Shown one piece after another: positions 7,884 through 15,289 of a stretch of 35,242 nt of DNA. The notes below the pieces were generated by a model. The model made no database searches. It had not been told where the DNA came from and worked only from the letters and a program-made list of their open reading frames with translations. Location of the stretch: positions 1-35,242 of the forward strand of contig DATAWG010000031.1 of the NCBI GenBank assembly GCA_036267355.1, written 5' to 3'. Positions within the stretch are counted from its first letter, which is position 1. Each line of letters opens with the position of its first letter. The DNA is from Pirellulales bacterium. Lineage in GTDB: Bacteria > Planctomycetota > Planctomycetia > Pirellulales > DATAWG01. A program made the position numbers and the translations under genes.

Positions 7884-8723
7884 TCACCGCCGCATGCGCC
7901 TCTCGGCTCGCGCCAAAACGGCCACCGCCACCGCCGCGGCGCCAGCATCGCGCACGACCCGTGCCGCCTCGCTGCCGGTCGCGCCGGTGGTTAGCACGTC
8001 GTCGATCAGTAAGACGCGGCGTCTGCGAAACCTTCTTCCGAGCCCCGCGCGAAACGCTCCCGAAACATTTTCCACCCGATCCTCCGGCAAGAGCTCATTT
8101 TGGTGCACCGTGCGGCGACAGCGGCGTAGGCCACGCCACATCACGCTCACGTGCAGCGCGCGTCCCACGGCGGAAGCCAACAACTCCGGACTATTCGTGC
8201 CACGGACGATCCGCCGCGTCCAATGCATCGGCACCGCGACGATTGCCGTCGGAGCGAATTCATCGAAGGCCTTTCGACACTCGGCCGCCAGAAGCCTTCC
8301 CATTGCGACCGCCAACGGTTCGCCTGCCGGTTTTTTCATTTGCAATACGGCCGAGCGGAGCGCAGCGCGATAATCGCCGAGCGCGATGAGCCGCTCGAAT
8401 GCAAACGGCACATCCCGGCATTGATTGCAGCACTGATTGCCGTCGATGACAGGCTTCGCTTCGGCGCCGTTTGCACCCGGCACGGCCATGACTGCGAGCG
8501 ATAGGTTCTCAGACACGGCCGCTCCGCACCTCGGACAAGCCGTCCGCGGCGGCGCCAGGTCCTGGCGGCAATTCGCGCAGAGCATGATGCGATCGGCGGC
8601 AGCAGCGATGTCCGCGCGGCAAAATGCGCACTCGGCCGGATAAACCAAATCTGCCCCCGCCGCGCTGACGACCGCGCCCACGCGCCGCAGCCACCGCCGT
8701 GCCGTCATTGCGATCTGGGCCAT
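7884..8723 (-). CDS. comF: ComF family phosphoribosyltransferase-like protein
   Basis: The protein has 279 residues from the chosen ATG at 8723. The frame stays open to 8864, but the extra 47 residues come from repeat-like intergenic DNA and look non-coding. The N-terminal third carries Cys pairs (CAFC, CANC, CPRC, CCNQC) that form the ComF zinc-binding region. A typical FERLIALGDY ... LRSAVLQMKK segment and then a PRTase type I fold follow, with the PRPP loop VLLIDDVLTTGAT near the C-terminus. ComF proteins are tied to DNA uptake and natural transformation; the reaction is not settled. The stretch between the third and fourth Cys groups carries an insertion of about 25 residues. It is divergent from ffh. 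Confidence 0.88.
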   Translation of the reverse strand: MAQIAMTARRWLRRVGAVVSAAGADLVYPAECAFCRADIAAAADRIMLCANCRQDLAPPRTACPRCGAAVSENLSLAVMAVPGANGAEAKPVIDGNQCCNQCRDVPFAFERLIALGDYRAALRSAVLQMKKPAGEPLAVAMGRLLAAECRKAFDEFAPTAIVAVPMHWTRRIVRGTNSPELLASAVGRALHVSVMWRGLRRCRRTVHQNELLPEDRVENVSGAFRAGLGRRFRRRRVLLIDDVLTTGATGSEAARVVRDAGAAAVAVAVLARAERRMRR

Positions 8724-8738
8724 AAACGACGAACTAAC

Positions 8739-8864
8739 GAATGTCGAAGCATGAATGTCTAATGAAACCCGAAATCCGAAATACGGATGCCTGATGTCTA
8801 GCAGGTGCTGGGTTGTGCCGCCATTTGGCATTCGGGATTCTTGCGGCGTTCGTAATCGAGCCAT
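8739..8864. repeat. Degenerate short-repeat region between comF and ffh
   Basis: The spacer holds three related units: GAATGTCGAAG (8739-), GAATGTCTAATG (8753-) and GATGTCTAG (8793-). A CCGAAAT doublet lies around 8769-8783, and CGGGATTC near 8831 is an inverted echo of it. The composition is less G+C-rich than neighbouring genes. It looks like a decayed simple-repeat spacer and explains the spurious N-terminal extension of comF. Confidence 0.45.
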
Positions 8865-8898
8865 CGTCGATCCGTAGTGCGCGTCGTACTAGCCGGCA

Positions 8899-8926
8899 TT
8901 GCGATTTTTGCCGTTTCGGCTAGAAT
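8899..8926 (+). promoter_or_regulatory. Candidate sigma70-type promoter of ffh
   Basis: TTGCGA (8899-8904), a 16-base spacer and TAGAAT (8921-8926) match four of six and five of six consensus positions. Transcription would begin about 45 bases before the ffh ATG. There is no other good candidate in the spacer. Confidence 0.45.
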
Positions 8927-8979
8927 TTTGTGTTGCGCGGAATCGAATTTTGCCTGCTACTTTTGCCCGCCGCTTTGCC

Positions 8980-10428
8980 ATGTTCGAAGCCCTCGAAGAC
9001 GGCCTGAAAAACGCTATCCGCACCCTGCGCGGTCGCGGCAAGCTCACCGAAGCGAACATGCGCGAGGGCATGGCGCTTGTCGAGCGGGCCCTGCTCGAAG
9101 CCGACGTCAGCTATCCGGTCGTCAAGAAATTCGTCGCTGATGTGACGGAAGAAGCTGTCGGCGAACGGGTTCTGAAATCGATCGATCCCGACGTGCAAGT
9201 ATTCGGCGTCGTGCATCGTGAACTGATCAAGCTGATGGGCCCGGTGGACCATTCGCTCCACTTGAAACCCGACACCACCGTGCTGATGCTCTGCGGCCTG
9301 CAGGGCTCCGGCAAGACGACCACCTGCGGCAAGCTCGGCCGGTTGCTCAAGGATCGCGGCAAGCCGCCGCTGCTCGTGGCCGCCGACTTGCAGCGCCCGG
9401 CTGCCATCCAGCAATTGCATGTGCTCGGGGAGCAGCTCGGCATCCCGGTTTATTCCGAACCCGGGGCGACCGACCCGGTGCAGGTGTGCAACAACGCCGT
9501 GAAAAAGGCCCGCGGCGAGGGAATCCAGGTCGTCATCCTCGACACCGCCGGCCGGCTGCACATCGACGACGATTTGATGCAGCAGTTGAAGCAGATCGAC
9601 AAGCTCGTGAAGCCGGAACAGGTGTACCTGGTGGTCGACGGCATGACGGGCCAGGATGCCGTCAACAGTGCCCAGGCATTCAACGAGGCGATGACGCTCG
9701 ACGGCGTCATCATGACCAAGCTCGACGGCGATGCCCGCGGCGGCGCCGCACTGTCGGTCAAGGCCGTCACCGGTGTGCCGATCAAGTTCATCGGCACCGG
9801 CGAGCATCTCGACGCTCTCGAGGAATTCCACCCCGATCGGATGGCGGGCCGAATCCTCGGCCAAGGCGATATTCTGACGCTCTTCGAGCAGGCTCAGAAG
9901 AAAATGGATCAAGCGCAGCTCGCGGCCCAACAGGCCGACCTGCGCAAAGGCGAATTTACGCTCGACACCTTCCGGCAAATGATGGGGCAAATGCGGCGCA
10001 TGGGCCCGCTGGGAAAGATCATGGGCATGATCCCCGGCATGGGCGCCATGAAAGACATGCTCGGCGGCACCGATGTCGACGGCGAGATGACTCGTCTGTT
10101 CGCCATTATCGATTCGATGACCCCTTCCGAGCGGCGGAATCCGAGCAAAGTGGTCGATCCAAGCCGCCGGCGGCGAATCGCGGCCGGAGCCGGCGTCGAG
10201 CCCCACGAAGTCAATGATTTGGTCAAGCAATTCGACAGCATGGCCGGCATCATGAAGAAAGTGGCCGGCATGAGCCCGCGAGACCAGATGCGGGAAGTGC
10301 AGGCGCTGCAGCAAAACCCGCATGCCCGGCTCGCCAAGACCAAGCAAGGCACCGGCAAACGCTTGACGCCCGAAGAACGGCGGAAACTGAAAAAACAGCG
10401 CGAAAAAGAACTTCGCAAGCGAAAATAG
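8980..10428 (+). CDS. ffh: Signal recognition particle GTPase Ffh
   Basis: The protein has 482 residues from the ATG at 8980; the open frame reaches 8899, but the extra residues are not Ffh-like. It binds signal peptides of nascent membrane and secreted proteins together with 4.5S/6S RNA and delivers ribosomes to FtsY. The N domain (1-95) is followed by the GTPase G domain with G1 GLQGSGKTTT (106-115), DLQRPAA (136-142), DTAGR (188-192) and G4 TKLD (246-249). The methionine-rich M domain (about 325-450) includes MGMIPGMG. A Lys/Arg tail (KKQREKELRKRK) ends the protein. It heads the translation cluster and is 117 bases from rpsP. No Shine-Dalgarno is evident at the start. Confidence 0.97.
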   Translation: MFEALEDGLKNAIRTLRGRGKLTEANMREGMALVERALLEADVSYPVVKKFVADVTEEAVGERVLKSIDPDVQVFGVVHRELIKLMGPVDHSLHLKPDTTVLMLCGLQGSGKTTTCGKLGRLLKDRGKPPLLVAADLQRPAAIQQLHVLGEQLGIPVYSEPGATDPVQVCNNAVKKARGEGIQVVILDTAGRLHIDDDLMQQLKQIDKLVKPEQVYLVVDGMTGQDAVNSAQAFNEAMTLDGVIMTKLDGDARGGAALSVKAVTGVPIKFIGTGEHLDALEEFHPDRMAGRILGQGDILTLFEQAQKKMDQAQLAAQQADLRKGEFTLDTFRQMMGQMRRMGPLGKIMGMIPGMGAMKDMLGGTDVDGEMTRLFAIIDSMTPSERRNPSKVVDPSRRRRIAAGAGVEPHEVNDLVKQFDSMAGIMKKVAGMSPRDQMREVQALQQNPHARLAKTKQGTGKRLTPEERRKLKKQREKELRKRK

Positions 10429-10497
10429 CCGCCGGGTCCCAGCGGGTCCAGCCGAGCTTCATCCCGCTTTGCACCTAGCGTCCCAGCACAAAATCAT

Positions 10498-10503
10498 TAC
10501 AAT
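10498..10503 (+). promoter_or_regulatory. Possible -10 box for the rpsP-trmD-rplS group
   Basis: TACAAT matches five of six positions of a sigma70 -10 box and lies 43 bases before the rpsP start. There is no good -35 at the right distance; TTGCAC at about 10469 is too far upstream. The group may equally be read through from ffh. Confidence 0.2.
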
Positions 10504-10545
10504 ATCAGCCCCGGTTCATCGCAACCCATAAGTCAGGAGCGTAGC

Positions 10546-11013
10546 GTGGCAGTTCGAATTCGAATGAAGCGTTTTGGCCGCAAACATCGGTCGTTTTTCC
10601 GCATTTGCGCTACCGATTCCCGTGCTCCGCGAGATGGTCGCGTTATCGAGGAACTGGGAACTTACGATCCATCGGTCGTCGATACCGATGCCCGAGCCGT
10701 GATGAACGGCGAACGGTTGAAATACTGGCTCAGCGTCGGCGCACAGCCGTCGGACCGCGTGCGAACGCTCATCAAGAAATACGGCCTGGAAGGAACGCAC
10801 GTCAAGAACCAGCAGGCTGCGTTAGAAAAGCTCAAGGGGCCAAAGGCGATTCCCGACCCCGGCCCTCCGGCATTCGTGCTTCAGCCAAAAAAGGAAAAGG
10901 GCGCTGCTGCAGAACCGGCCGTCTCCGAATCCGCTCCGGCGGCGGAGAATGCTGCTGCCGAATCGGCCACTCCGCAAAGTGAAGCTGCTCCGCCACAGCC
11001 CGCCGCGCAATAG
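10546..11013 (+). CDS. rpsP: 30S ribosomal protein bS16 with a long C-terminal extension
   Basis: The core (residues 1-80) is standard bS16: AVRIRMKRFGRKHRSFFRI, then DSRAPRDGRVIEELGTYDP, and a WLSVGAQPSDRV segment. It is a small-subunit assembly protein that binds 16S rRNA. The start is GTG, supported by AGGAG (10535-10539) six bases upstream. The usual length is about 80-90 residues; this one has 155. The extra part (about 90-155) is Ala/Pro/Glu-rich low complexity after a KKEKG linker and should be disordered. It is followed 23 bases later by trmD. The rimM gene usually found between them is absent. Confidence 0.96.
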   Translation: MAVRIRMKRFGRKHRSFFRICATDSRAPRDGRVIEELGTYDPSVVDTDARAVMNGERLKYWLSVGAQPSDRVRTLIKKYGLEGTHVKNQQAALEKLKGPKAIPDPGPPAFVLQPKKEKGAAAEPAVSESAPAAENAAAESATPQSEAAPPQPAAQ

Positions 11014-11036
11014 GCGCGAGCATTCGCCCATTGGCC

Positions 11037-11747
11037 ATGCGATTCGACGTTCTATCGCTGTTTCCCGAAATTCTATCGGGCTACTTGGGCCAAAGCTTGC
11101 TCAAACTGGCGATCGAACGGGGTTTGGTCGATGTCCGGCTGCACAATATCCGCGATTGGGCCAAAGACAAGCATCGCACGGTCGATGATCGCCCCTACGG
11201 CGGCGGCCCCGGCATGATTCTCAAAGTTGAGCCGGTCGTCGATTGCGTCGAGGCGGTGCGTTCGCAGTCGTCCGATGGCGGGCATTTAGTGATGCTCAGC
11301 CCGCGAGGCCGGCGGCTGACGCAACCGATCGTCGAAGAATTGGCCGGCCACAAGCGCCTGCTGTTGCTGTGCGGGCGGTATGAGGGCTTCGACGATCGCG
11401 TGCGGCAGATTCTCGACCCCGAGGAATTGTCGATCGGCGATTATGTGTTGGGCGGGGGCGAAGTGCCGGCAATGGTCGTCATCGACGCCGTGGTGCGATT
11501 GGTGCCGGGCGTGTTGGGCGATGAACGCAGCCCGCGCGACGACTCGTTTTCCGGCGCGGATCGAATGCTGGAATTCGCCCAATTCACACGTCCCCGGGAA
11601 TTTCGTGGCCTGGGTATCCCGGACGTGCTCCTTGGGGGAAATCACGAGGAAATCGCTCGTTGGCGGAAGGAGCAGAGCCTGAAGACCACCGCCGAACGCC
11701 GATCGGATCTGCTACCCCGCCTTGAAACGAGGCCCGCGAGTCAGTAA
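11037..11747 (+). CDS. trmD: tRNA (guanine-N1-)-methyltransferase TrmD
   Basis: The protein has 236 residues from the ATG at 11037; an in-frame TTG six bases earlier is less likely. TrmD methylates G37 of tRNAs that read codons starting with C and prevents +1 frameshifts, using S-adenosylmethionine in a trefoil knot. Diagnostic stretches are MRFDVLSLFPEI at the start, DDRPYGGGPGM, LCGRYEGFDDRV, and the knot segment SIGDYVLGGGE. The C-terminal domain keeps GNHEEIARWR. It lies between rpsP and rplS, as in most bacteria. A repeat-like spacer of 167 bases follows. Confidence 0.97.
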   Translation: MRFDVLSLFPEILSGYLGQSLLKLAIERGLVDVRLHNIRDWAKDKHRTVDDRPYGGGPGMILKVEPVVDCVEAVRSQSSDGGHLVMLSPRGRRLTQPIVEELAGHKRLLLLCGRYEGFDDRVRQILDPEELSIGDYVLGGGEVPAMVVIDAVVRLVPGVLGDERSPRDDSFSGADRMLEFAQFTRPREFRGLGIPDVLLGGNHEEIARWRKEQSLKTTAERRSDLLPRLETRPASQ

Positions 11748-11769
11748 TATCCAAGGTTTCGCCAAATGG

Positions 11770-11872
11770 CCCGAAGGCTCTTGGGGTGGCGAGGCTTTGA
11801 GGCACGAAGAGGCTGGCGCCGCGGGGCGGCCTTGCGTTCCTCACAATCTCACACCTCGGCGAACCGAAACGC
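11770..11872. repeat. GAGGC-type degenerate repeat in the trmD-rplS spacer
   Basis: The spacer contains GGCGAGGCTTTGAGGCACGA, then AGAGGCTGGCGCCGCGGGGCGGCC, and TTCCTCACAATCTCACACCTCGGCG. The first part resembles the reverse complement of 5293-5319 (GTGAGGCTTTGAGACTGCGAGG). Two copies of the same degenerate unit in unrelated spacers suggest a dispersed family. The GAGGC/CCTC pieces can also fold back on each other. Confidence 0.45.
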
Positions 11873-11914
11873 CTCGGCGGCCGCCCTCGCGAAGAAAATA
11901 TAAGGAACCCTACG

Positions 11915-12277
11915 ATGAGTCAGCAAATATTGGCCCTGGTCGAAAAGAGCAGTCTGAAGACCGAGGTGCCGCAATTCGCCATCGGCGACACGGTCGATGT
12001 TCACACCAGAATTCTCGAAGGCGAGAAGGAACGGATTCAGATTTTCAACGGAGTCGTGATCGCCCGCAACGGTTCGGGAACCCGCGCGATGTTCACCGTG
12101 CGCCGGATCGTGCAGGGAGAAGGAGTGGAGCGAAAGTTTCCCCTCCATTCGCCGAAGATCGCGAAGATCGAAGTCAAACGGTCGGGCGTGGTCCGCCGCG
12201 CAAAGCTTTATTTCCTTCGCGACCGCATCGGAAAAGCGGTCCGATTGCGCGAACGCCGCGATACATCCGAGTCGTAG
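11915..12277 (+). CDS. rplS: 50S ribosomal protein bL19
   Basis: The protein has 120 residues, the normal length. It is a large-subunit protein at the 30S-50S interface. Family stretches are [52 protein letters not shown], and [22 protein letters not shown] (11902-11906) sits eight bases before the ATG. It closes the rpsP-trmD-rplS group, with yraN about 50 bases downstream. Confidence 0.98.
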   Translation: MSQQILALVEKSSLKTEVPQFAIGDTVDVHTRILEGEKERIQIFNGVVIARNGSGTRAMFTVRRIVQGEGVERKFPLHSPKIAKIEVKRSGVVRRAKLYFLRDRIGKAVRLRERRDTSES

Positions 12278-12329
12278 TCCATCGGAATACGATCGCTTCC
12301 AATCCTTTCGCCCCCGCGTGGTTTTCATC

Positions 12330-12758
12330 ATGCGTTGGCCCCGGGTCGTGCAAGCGTGGTGGCGACATGCGTTCGGCCCGAAAACGCTGGGCCAACGCGG
12401 CGAAGCGGCAGCCGCGCAATATCTAAAGCGGCTCGGCTACAAGATCGTCGGCCGCGGCACGCACATCGGTCGCGGCGAGCTCGATATCATTGCCATCGAT
12501 GGCCGCAGGGTCGTGTTCGTCGAAGTGAAAACACGCGATTCGTCCGTGGCGGGCGAACCACACGAAGCCGTCGATCGCAATAAGCAAGAACGGCTGACGC
12601 GGCTTGCTTTGGTCTATTTGAAACGCTACGGCTTGTTGGACTATCCGGCCCGTTTCGATGTCGTCTCGATCATTTGGCCAAGTCAGGCCAGGCGGCCTAC
12701 AATCGAACACATCAAGAACGCTTTCGAGGCCACCGGCCGCGGCCAGATGTTCAGCTAA
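12330..12758 (+). CDS. YraN/UPF0102 family nuclease-fold protein
   Basis: The protein has 142 residues from the ATG at 12330 (a GTG at 12318 is also in frame). UPF0102 marks are LGQRGEAAAAQYLKRLGYKI and then GRGELDIIAIDGRRVVFVEVKTR, which carries the E...D...ExK residues of the restriction-endonuclease-like (PD-(D/E)XK) fold. AVDRNKQERL and FDVVSI also fit. The cellular role of the family is poorly known; it is often near ribosomal or rnhB genes, as here behind rplS. An endonuclease-like function is suggested by the fold and not shown. Confidence 0.9.
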   Translation: MRWPRVVQAWWRHAFGPKTLGQRGEAAAAQYLKRLGYKIVGRGTHIGRGELDIIAIDGRRVVFVEVKTRDSSVAGEPHEAVDRNKQERLTRLALVYLKRYGLLDYPARFDVVSIIWPSQARRPTIEHIKNAFEATGRGQMFS

Positions 12759-12855
12759 TCGACGAACGGAAACGAGATCGGCGATTGGCGGCGACTTGTC
12801 CACATTCTCTTCGCATTCGCCGTGGCTCGGCAAATGCCAACCCGAACCGTCCACG

Positions 12856-13131
12856 ATGCCAATCGCGAGGGTCCGGCATGCGCGCGGCAGCAAGACCCAT
12901 CGGCGCCTAGAACGAGAAATGCGCCGCCTGCTAGCGGCTTTGCGATTGCGTGACGGCCCTGGTGAATTAGCACCGCCGGTGCCAGCGGCCGACGCACAAT
13001 TGCTGACTGCAATTCGCACGGTTTCGCCCTGCGACGCGACGTTGGTCGCCGCGTTGCGTGCCAAAATCGACATGTTGTGCGCGGGCGCCGATGGCGAGTT
13101 TCACGCAATGTCTGCGTATTTTTCGCCTTGA
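12856..13131 (+). CDS. Small hypothetical protein downstream of yraN
   Basis: This is a 91-residue reading frame starting at the ATG at 12856, 97 bases after yraN. The frame is open further upstream, into yraN, but that part is a shadow. The N-terminus is basic (MPIARVRHARGS, RRLEREMRRLLAALRLRD). The C-terminal half is mildly hydrophobic and could be helical (LLTAIRTVSPCDATLVAALRAKIDMLCAG). I do not recognise a family and no ribosome site is evident. It could be a lineage-specific small protein or chance coding in G+C-rich DNA. Confidence 0.35.
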   Translation: MPIARVRHARGSKTHRRLEREMRRLLAALRLRDGPGELAPPVPAADAQLLTAIRTVSPCDATLVAALRAKIDMLCAGADGEFHAMSAYFSP

Positions 13132-13278
13132 TTGCTGCCCGGAGTTGAACAATGTTTGAATCAGCCGACCTTGCGAGACGTGATCTCTGCTTGGTAGGGC
13201 GGTCGGATTGTCGCCCGCCAAATCCTGCGGTGTTTCGGTGTTCAGATTGTGAATGGCCCGTTCAACAAGGCGAATTTC

Positions 13279-13728
13279 ATGAATCTCGATCAAGCCACGT
13301 TTGCTGCCGTTGAACCCTCGCACGAACCGATCGGAAAGCAGTTCGTACCCTCGCCAACACTGCTGTGCATCGACGACGACCCCGAAATCTCCCGGGCCAT
13401 CCAACTCCACTTGCGGTCCTTCGGCGTCGAGGTAATCCGGGCATATTCGGGAATTCACGGCTATTGGCTTGCCGTTACGAACAAACCTGACGCCATCATC
13501 ACCGACCTGGGAATGCCGCAAGGACGAGGCGAGTACGTTCTTGAATCGCTCAAGGCGAATTCCAAGACGGCGCACATTCCCGTCATCGTCCTGACGGGAG
13601 AGCGCAATGCGGCGTTGGCTCGAAGACTGACGGACATCGGCGCTGCCGCGATACTGAAGAAACCGGTTGAATTTCAGGAACTATTGCGCATTCTGACCAC
13701 CCATCTCGCATTGGAAGAGGCGATCTAA
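13279..13728 (+). CDS. Single-domain response regulator (CheY-like)
   Basis: The protein has 149 residues from the ATG at 13279, supported by AAGGCG about seven bases upstream; an in-frame ATG at 13249 lies 10 codons earlier. About 25 linker residues precede one receiver domain. The acidic pair is in CIDDDPE (30-36), the phospho-acceptor is Asp76 in IITDLGMP, Thr106 is in VLTGE, and Lys128 is in LKKPV. There is no output domain, so it should pass a phosphoryl group or bind a partner. It is the first gene of the signalling locus and ends one base before the next gene, so the two are translationally coupled. The partner is probably the adjacent histidine kinase (inference). Confidence 0.9.
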   Translation: MNLDQATFAAVEPSHEPIGKQFVPSPTLLCIDDDPEISRAIQLHLRSFGVEVIRAYSGIHGYWLAVTNKPDAIITDLGMPQGRGEYVLESLKANSKTAHIPVIVLTGERNAALARRLTDIGAAAILKKPVEFQELLRILTTHLALEEAI

Positions 13729-13729
13729 A

Positions 13730-15289
13730 ATGAAGGAGCAAATACGCGTTCTCTTGGTCGAGGACAATGAAGGCCATGCGCAATTGATCCAGACTGCGCT
13801 GCGCCGCGCAAGGCCTCACTACGAAGTCCATCATGCCGTGTGCGTGGCCGACGCGTTGAAAGCAATCTGCGCGCGACCGATCGACGTTGCTCTGGTGGAC
13901 CTCACGCTGCCGGATAGCAGCGGAACGGCGACCGTCGCCGCGATCCGAGGCGGCTGCCGAGATCTTCCCATCATCGTACTGACTTCGCTGGCAGACGATG
14001 AAATGGCGCTGGGCGTGTTGGACGAAGGCGCGCAAGATTATCTGGCGAAGGACACGATGAATCCCGACGGGCTTGCTCGCTCGATCCGCTATGCTGTCCA
14101 TCGGCAGCGAAGCGTCTCTGAAAACGAGAGGCTCGTCAAGGATCTTCAAGAATCGCGGGAACAGCTTGAAAAGAAAAATCGCCGCGTCAGCAAGTTGTAT
14201 CGCACGGCGCATCGCTTTGTCGACAACGTCTCGCACGAATTCCGCACGCCGCTGACGGTCGTCAAGGAATACGTCTCCCTGATGCGCGAAGGATTGCTCG
14301 GGCCGTTGAACGACGAGCAACGCCGCTTCCTCGACGTCGTCAACGACCGCGCCGACGATTTGAATCATATGGTCGACGATATGCTCGACGTCAGCAAGCT
14401 CGAAGCCGGCATTCTCACCATCTATCGAACGAACGATCGGCTCGCAAGTATTGTGCGTCACGTGCGAGTAGGCTTGGAGCGGCGCGCGGCCCTCAAGGAT
14501 GTCGAACTTCAAATTGCGATCGACGACAACCTTCCGGCGGTCTTTTGCGACGGCGAAAAAATCGGTCGAGTGATCGTCAACCTGGTGGTGAATGCGATCA
14601 AGTTTTGCGGCAGCCCGGGCCGGGTACGACTCGACGCCCAATTGAACGAGCGCGACGGGGAAATTGTCGTCAACGTCTCGGATAACGGACAAGGCATCTC
14701 TCAAAAGGACCTCCAGGTCATCTTTCGCCGCTTCAAGCAACTGGGGCCAAATCCGCGGGGCAGTACGAAAGGCTTCGGACTCGGCCTGAGCATCGCCAAA
14801 GAATTGGTCCGGCTAAATCTCGGAGAAATGTCGGTCGAAAGCAGCGTCGGACGGGGAAGCACCTTTTCGTTCACCGTGCCTCTGGACATTCCGAAGGAGG
14901 TCATGCGGCGCCATCTCCGACGCCTTCAGGCACATCGGAGCGAAGGGAAAACCGTTTCTCTCGTATTGGTGTCGGTCGATTCCGCGATCGATCCCGATTC
15001 CATCGGGGATCTGACGATGTTTCTCAGCGGCTCGCTGCGCCGAAACGACTTGCTGTTTTATCGCGGCAATGCCCGATGGCTCATCGTGCTGCCGATTTCC
15101 GAATCGGATTTAGACGCCTTCTTCAGCCGGCTCCGGCAGGCCGCGGCCGACTCGAATCGCAACCGGTTCGGCCAACCCTTGCCGACGCTGGAAATGAATG
15201 TCCTGGGCAATTGGAGCGTCGACGACGACGTGAATGAAATGATTGCTTCTTTGGAAAATGAAGCCAAAGCATTCGAGGCAATATCATGA
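13730..15289 (+). CDS. Hybrid kinase: receiver - HisKA - HATPase - degenerate GGDEF-like domain
   Basis: The protein has 519 residues and no membrane segments. The receiver (5-125) has phospho-Asp57 in VALVDLTLP. A coiled linker (127-160) leads to the HisKA helix with His169 in NVSHEFRTPL. The ATPase has its N box with Asn284/Asn288 (NLVVNAIKF), G1 DNGQG (318-322) and G2 GFGLGL (348-353), so the kinase looks active. Residues about 404-512 align with GGDEF domains: a LVLVSVD strand, then SLRRNDLLFYRGNARWLIVL, where the GG(D/E)EF signature reads GNARW. It therefore should not make c-di-GMP, but Arg437-x-x-Asp440 keeps the I-site at the usual spacing. The 4-base ATGA overlap with the next gene shows an operon. 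It is a paralogue of the kinase at 16110. Confidence 0.9.
   Translation: MKEQIRVLLVEDNEGHAQLIQTALRRARPHYEVHHAVCVADALKAICARPIDVALVDLTLPDSSGTATVAAIRGGCRDLPIIVLTSLADDEMALGVLDEGAQDYLAKDTMNPDGLARSIRYAVHRQRSVSENERLVKDLQESREQLEKKNRRVSKLYRTAHRFVDNVSHEFRTPLTVVKEYVSLMREGLLGPLNDEQRRFLDVVNDRADDLNHMVDDMLDVSKLEAGILTIYRTNDRLASIVRHVRVGLERRAALKDVELQIAIDDNLPAVFCDGEKIGRVIVNLVVNAIKFCGSPGRVRLDAQLNERDGEIVVNVSDNGQGISQKDLQVIFRRFKQLGPNPRGSTKGFGLGLSIAKELVRLNLGEMSVESSVGRGSTFSFTVPLDIPKEVMRRHLRRLQAHRSEGKTVSLVLVSVDSAIDPDSIGDLTMFLSGSLRRNDLLFYRGNARWLIVLPISESDLDAFFSRLRQAAADSNRNRFGQPLPTLEMNVLGNWSVDDDVNEMIASLENEAKAFEAIS

Noticed and set aside
8724-8864. 47-residue N-terminal extension of comF
   Set aside because: It translates from degenerate repeat DNA and does not resemble ComF; the ATG at 8723 is preferred.
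8920-10347. 475-codon open frame antisense to ffh
   Set aside because: It is a long antisense frame caused by G+C-rich codon use; its translation has no family features, while the plus strand is unmistakably Ffh.
12658-12855. Upstream part of the frame of the small hypothetical protein, overlapping yraN
   Set aside because: It overlaps the conserved C-terminus of YraN in another frame; only the part from 12856 is kept as a candidate.
13583-14740. 385-codon frame antisense to the first hybrid kinase
   Set aside because: It has no recognisable motif, and the overlapping kinase has all its conserved boxes.
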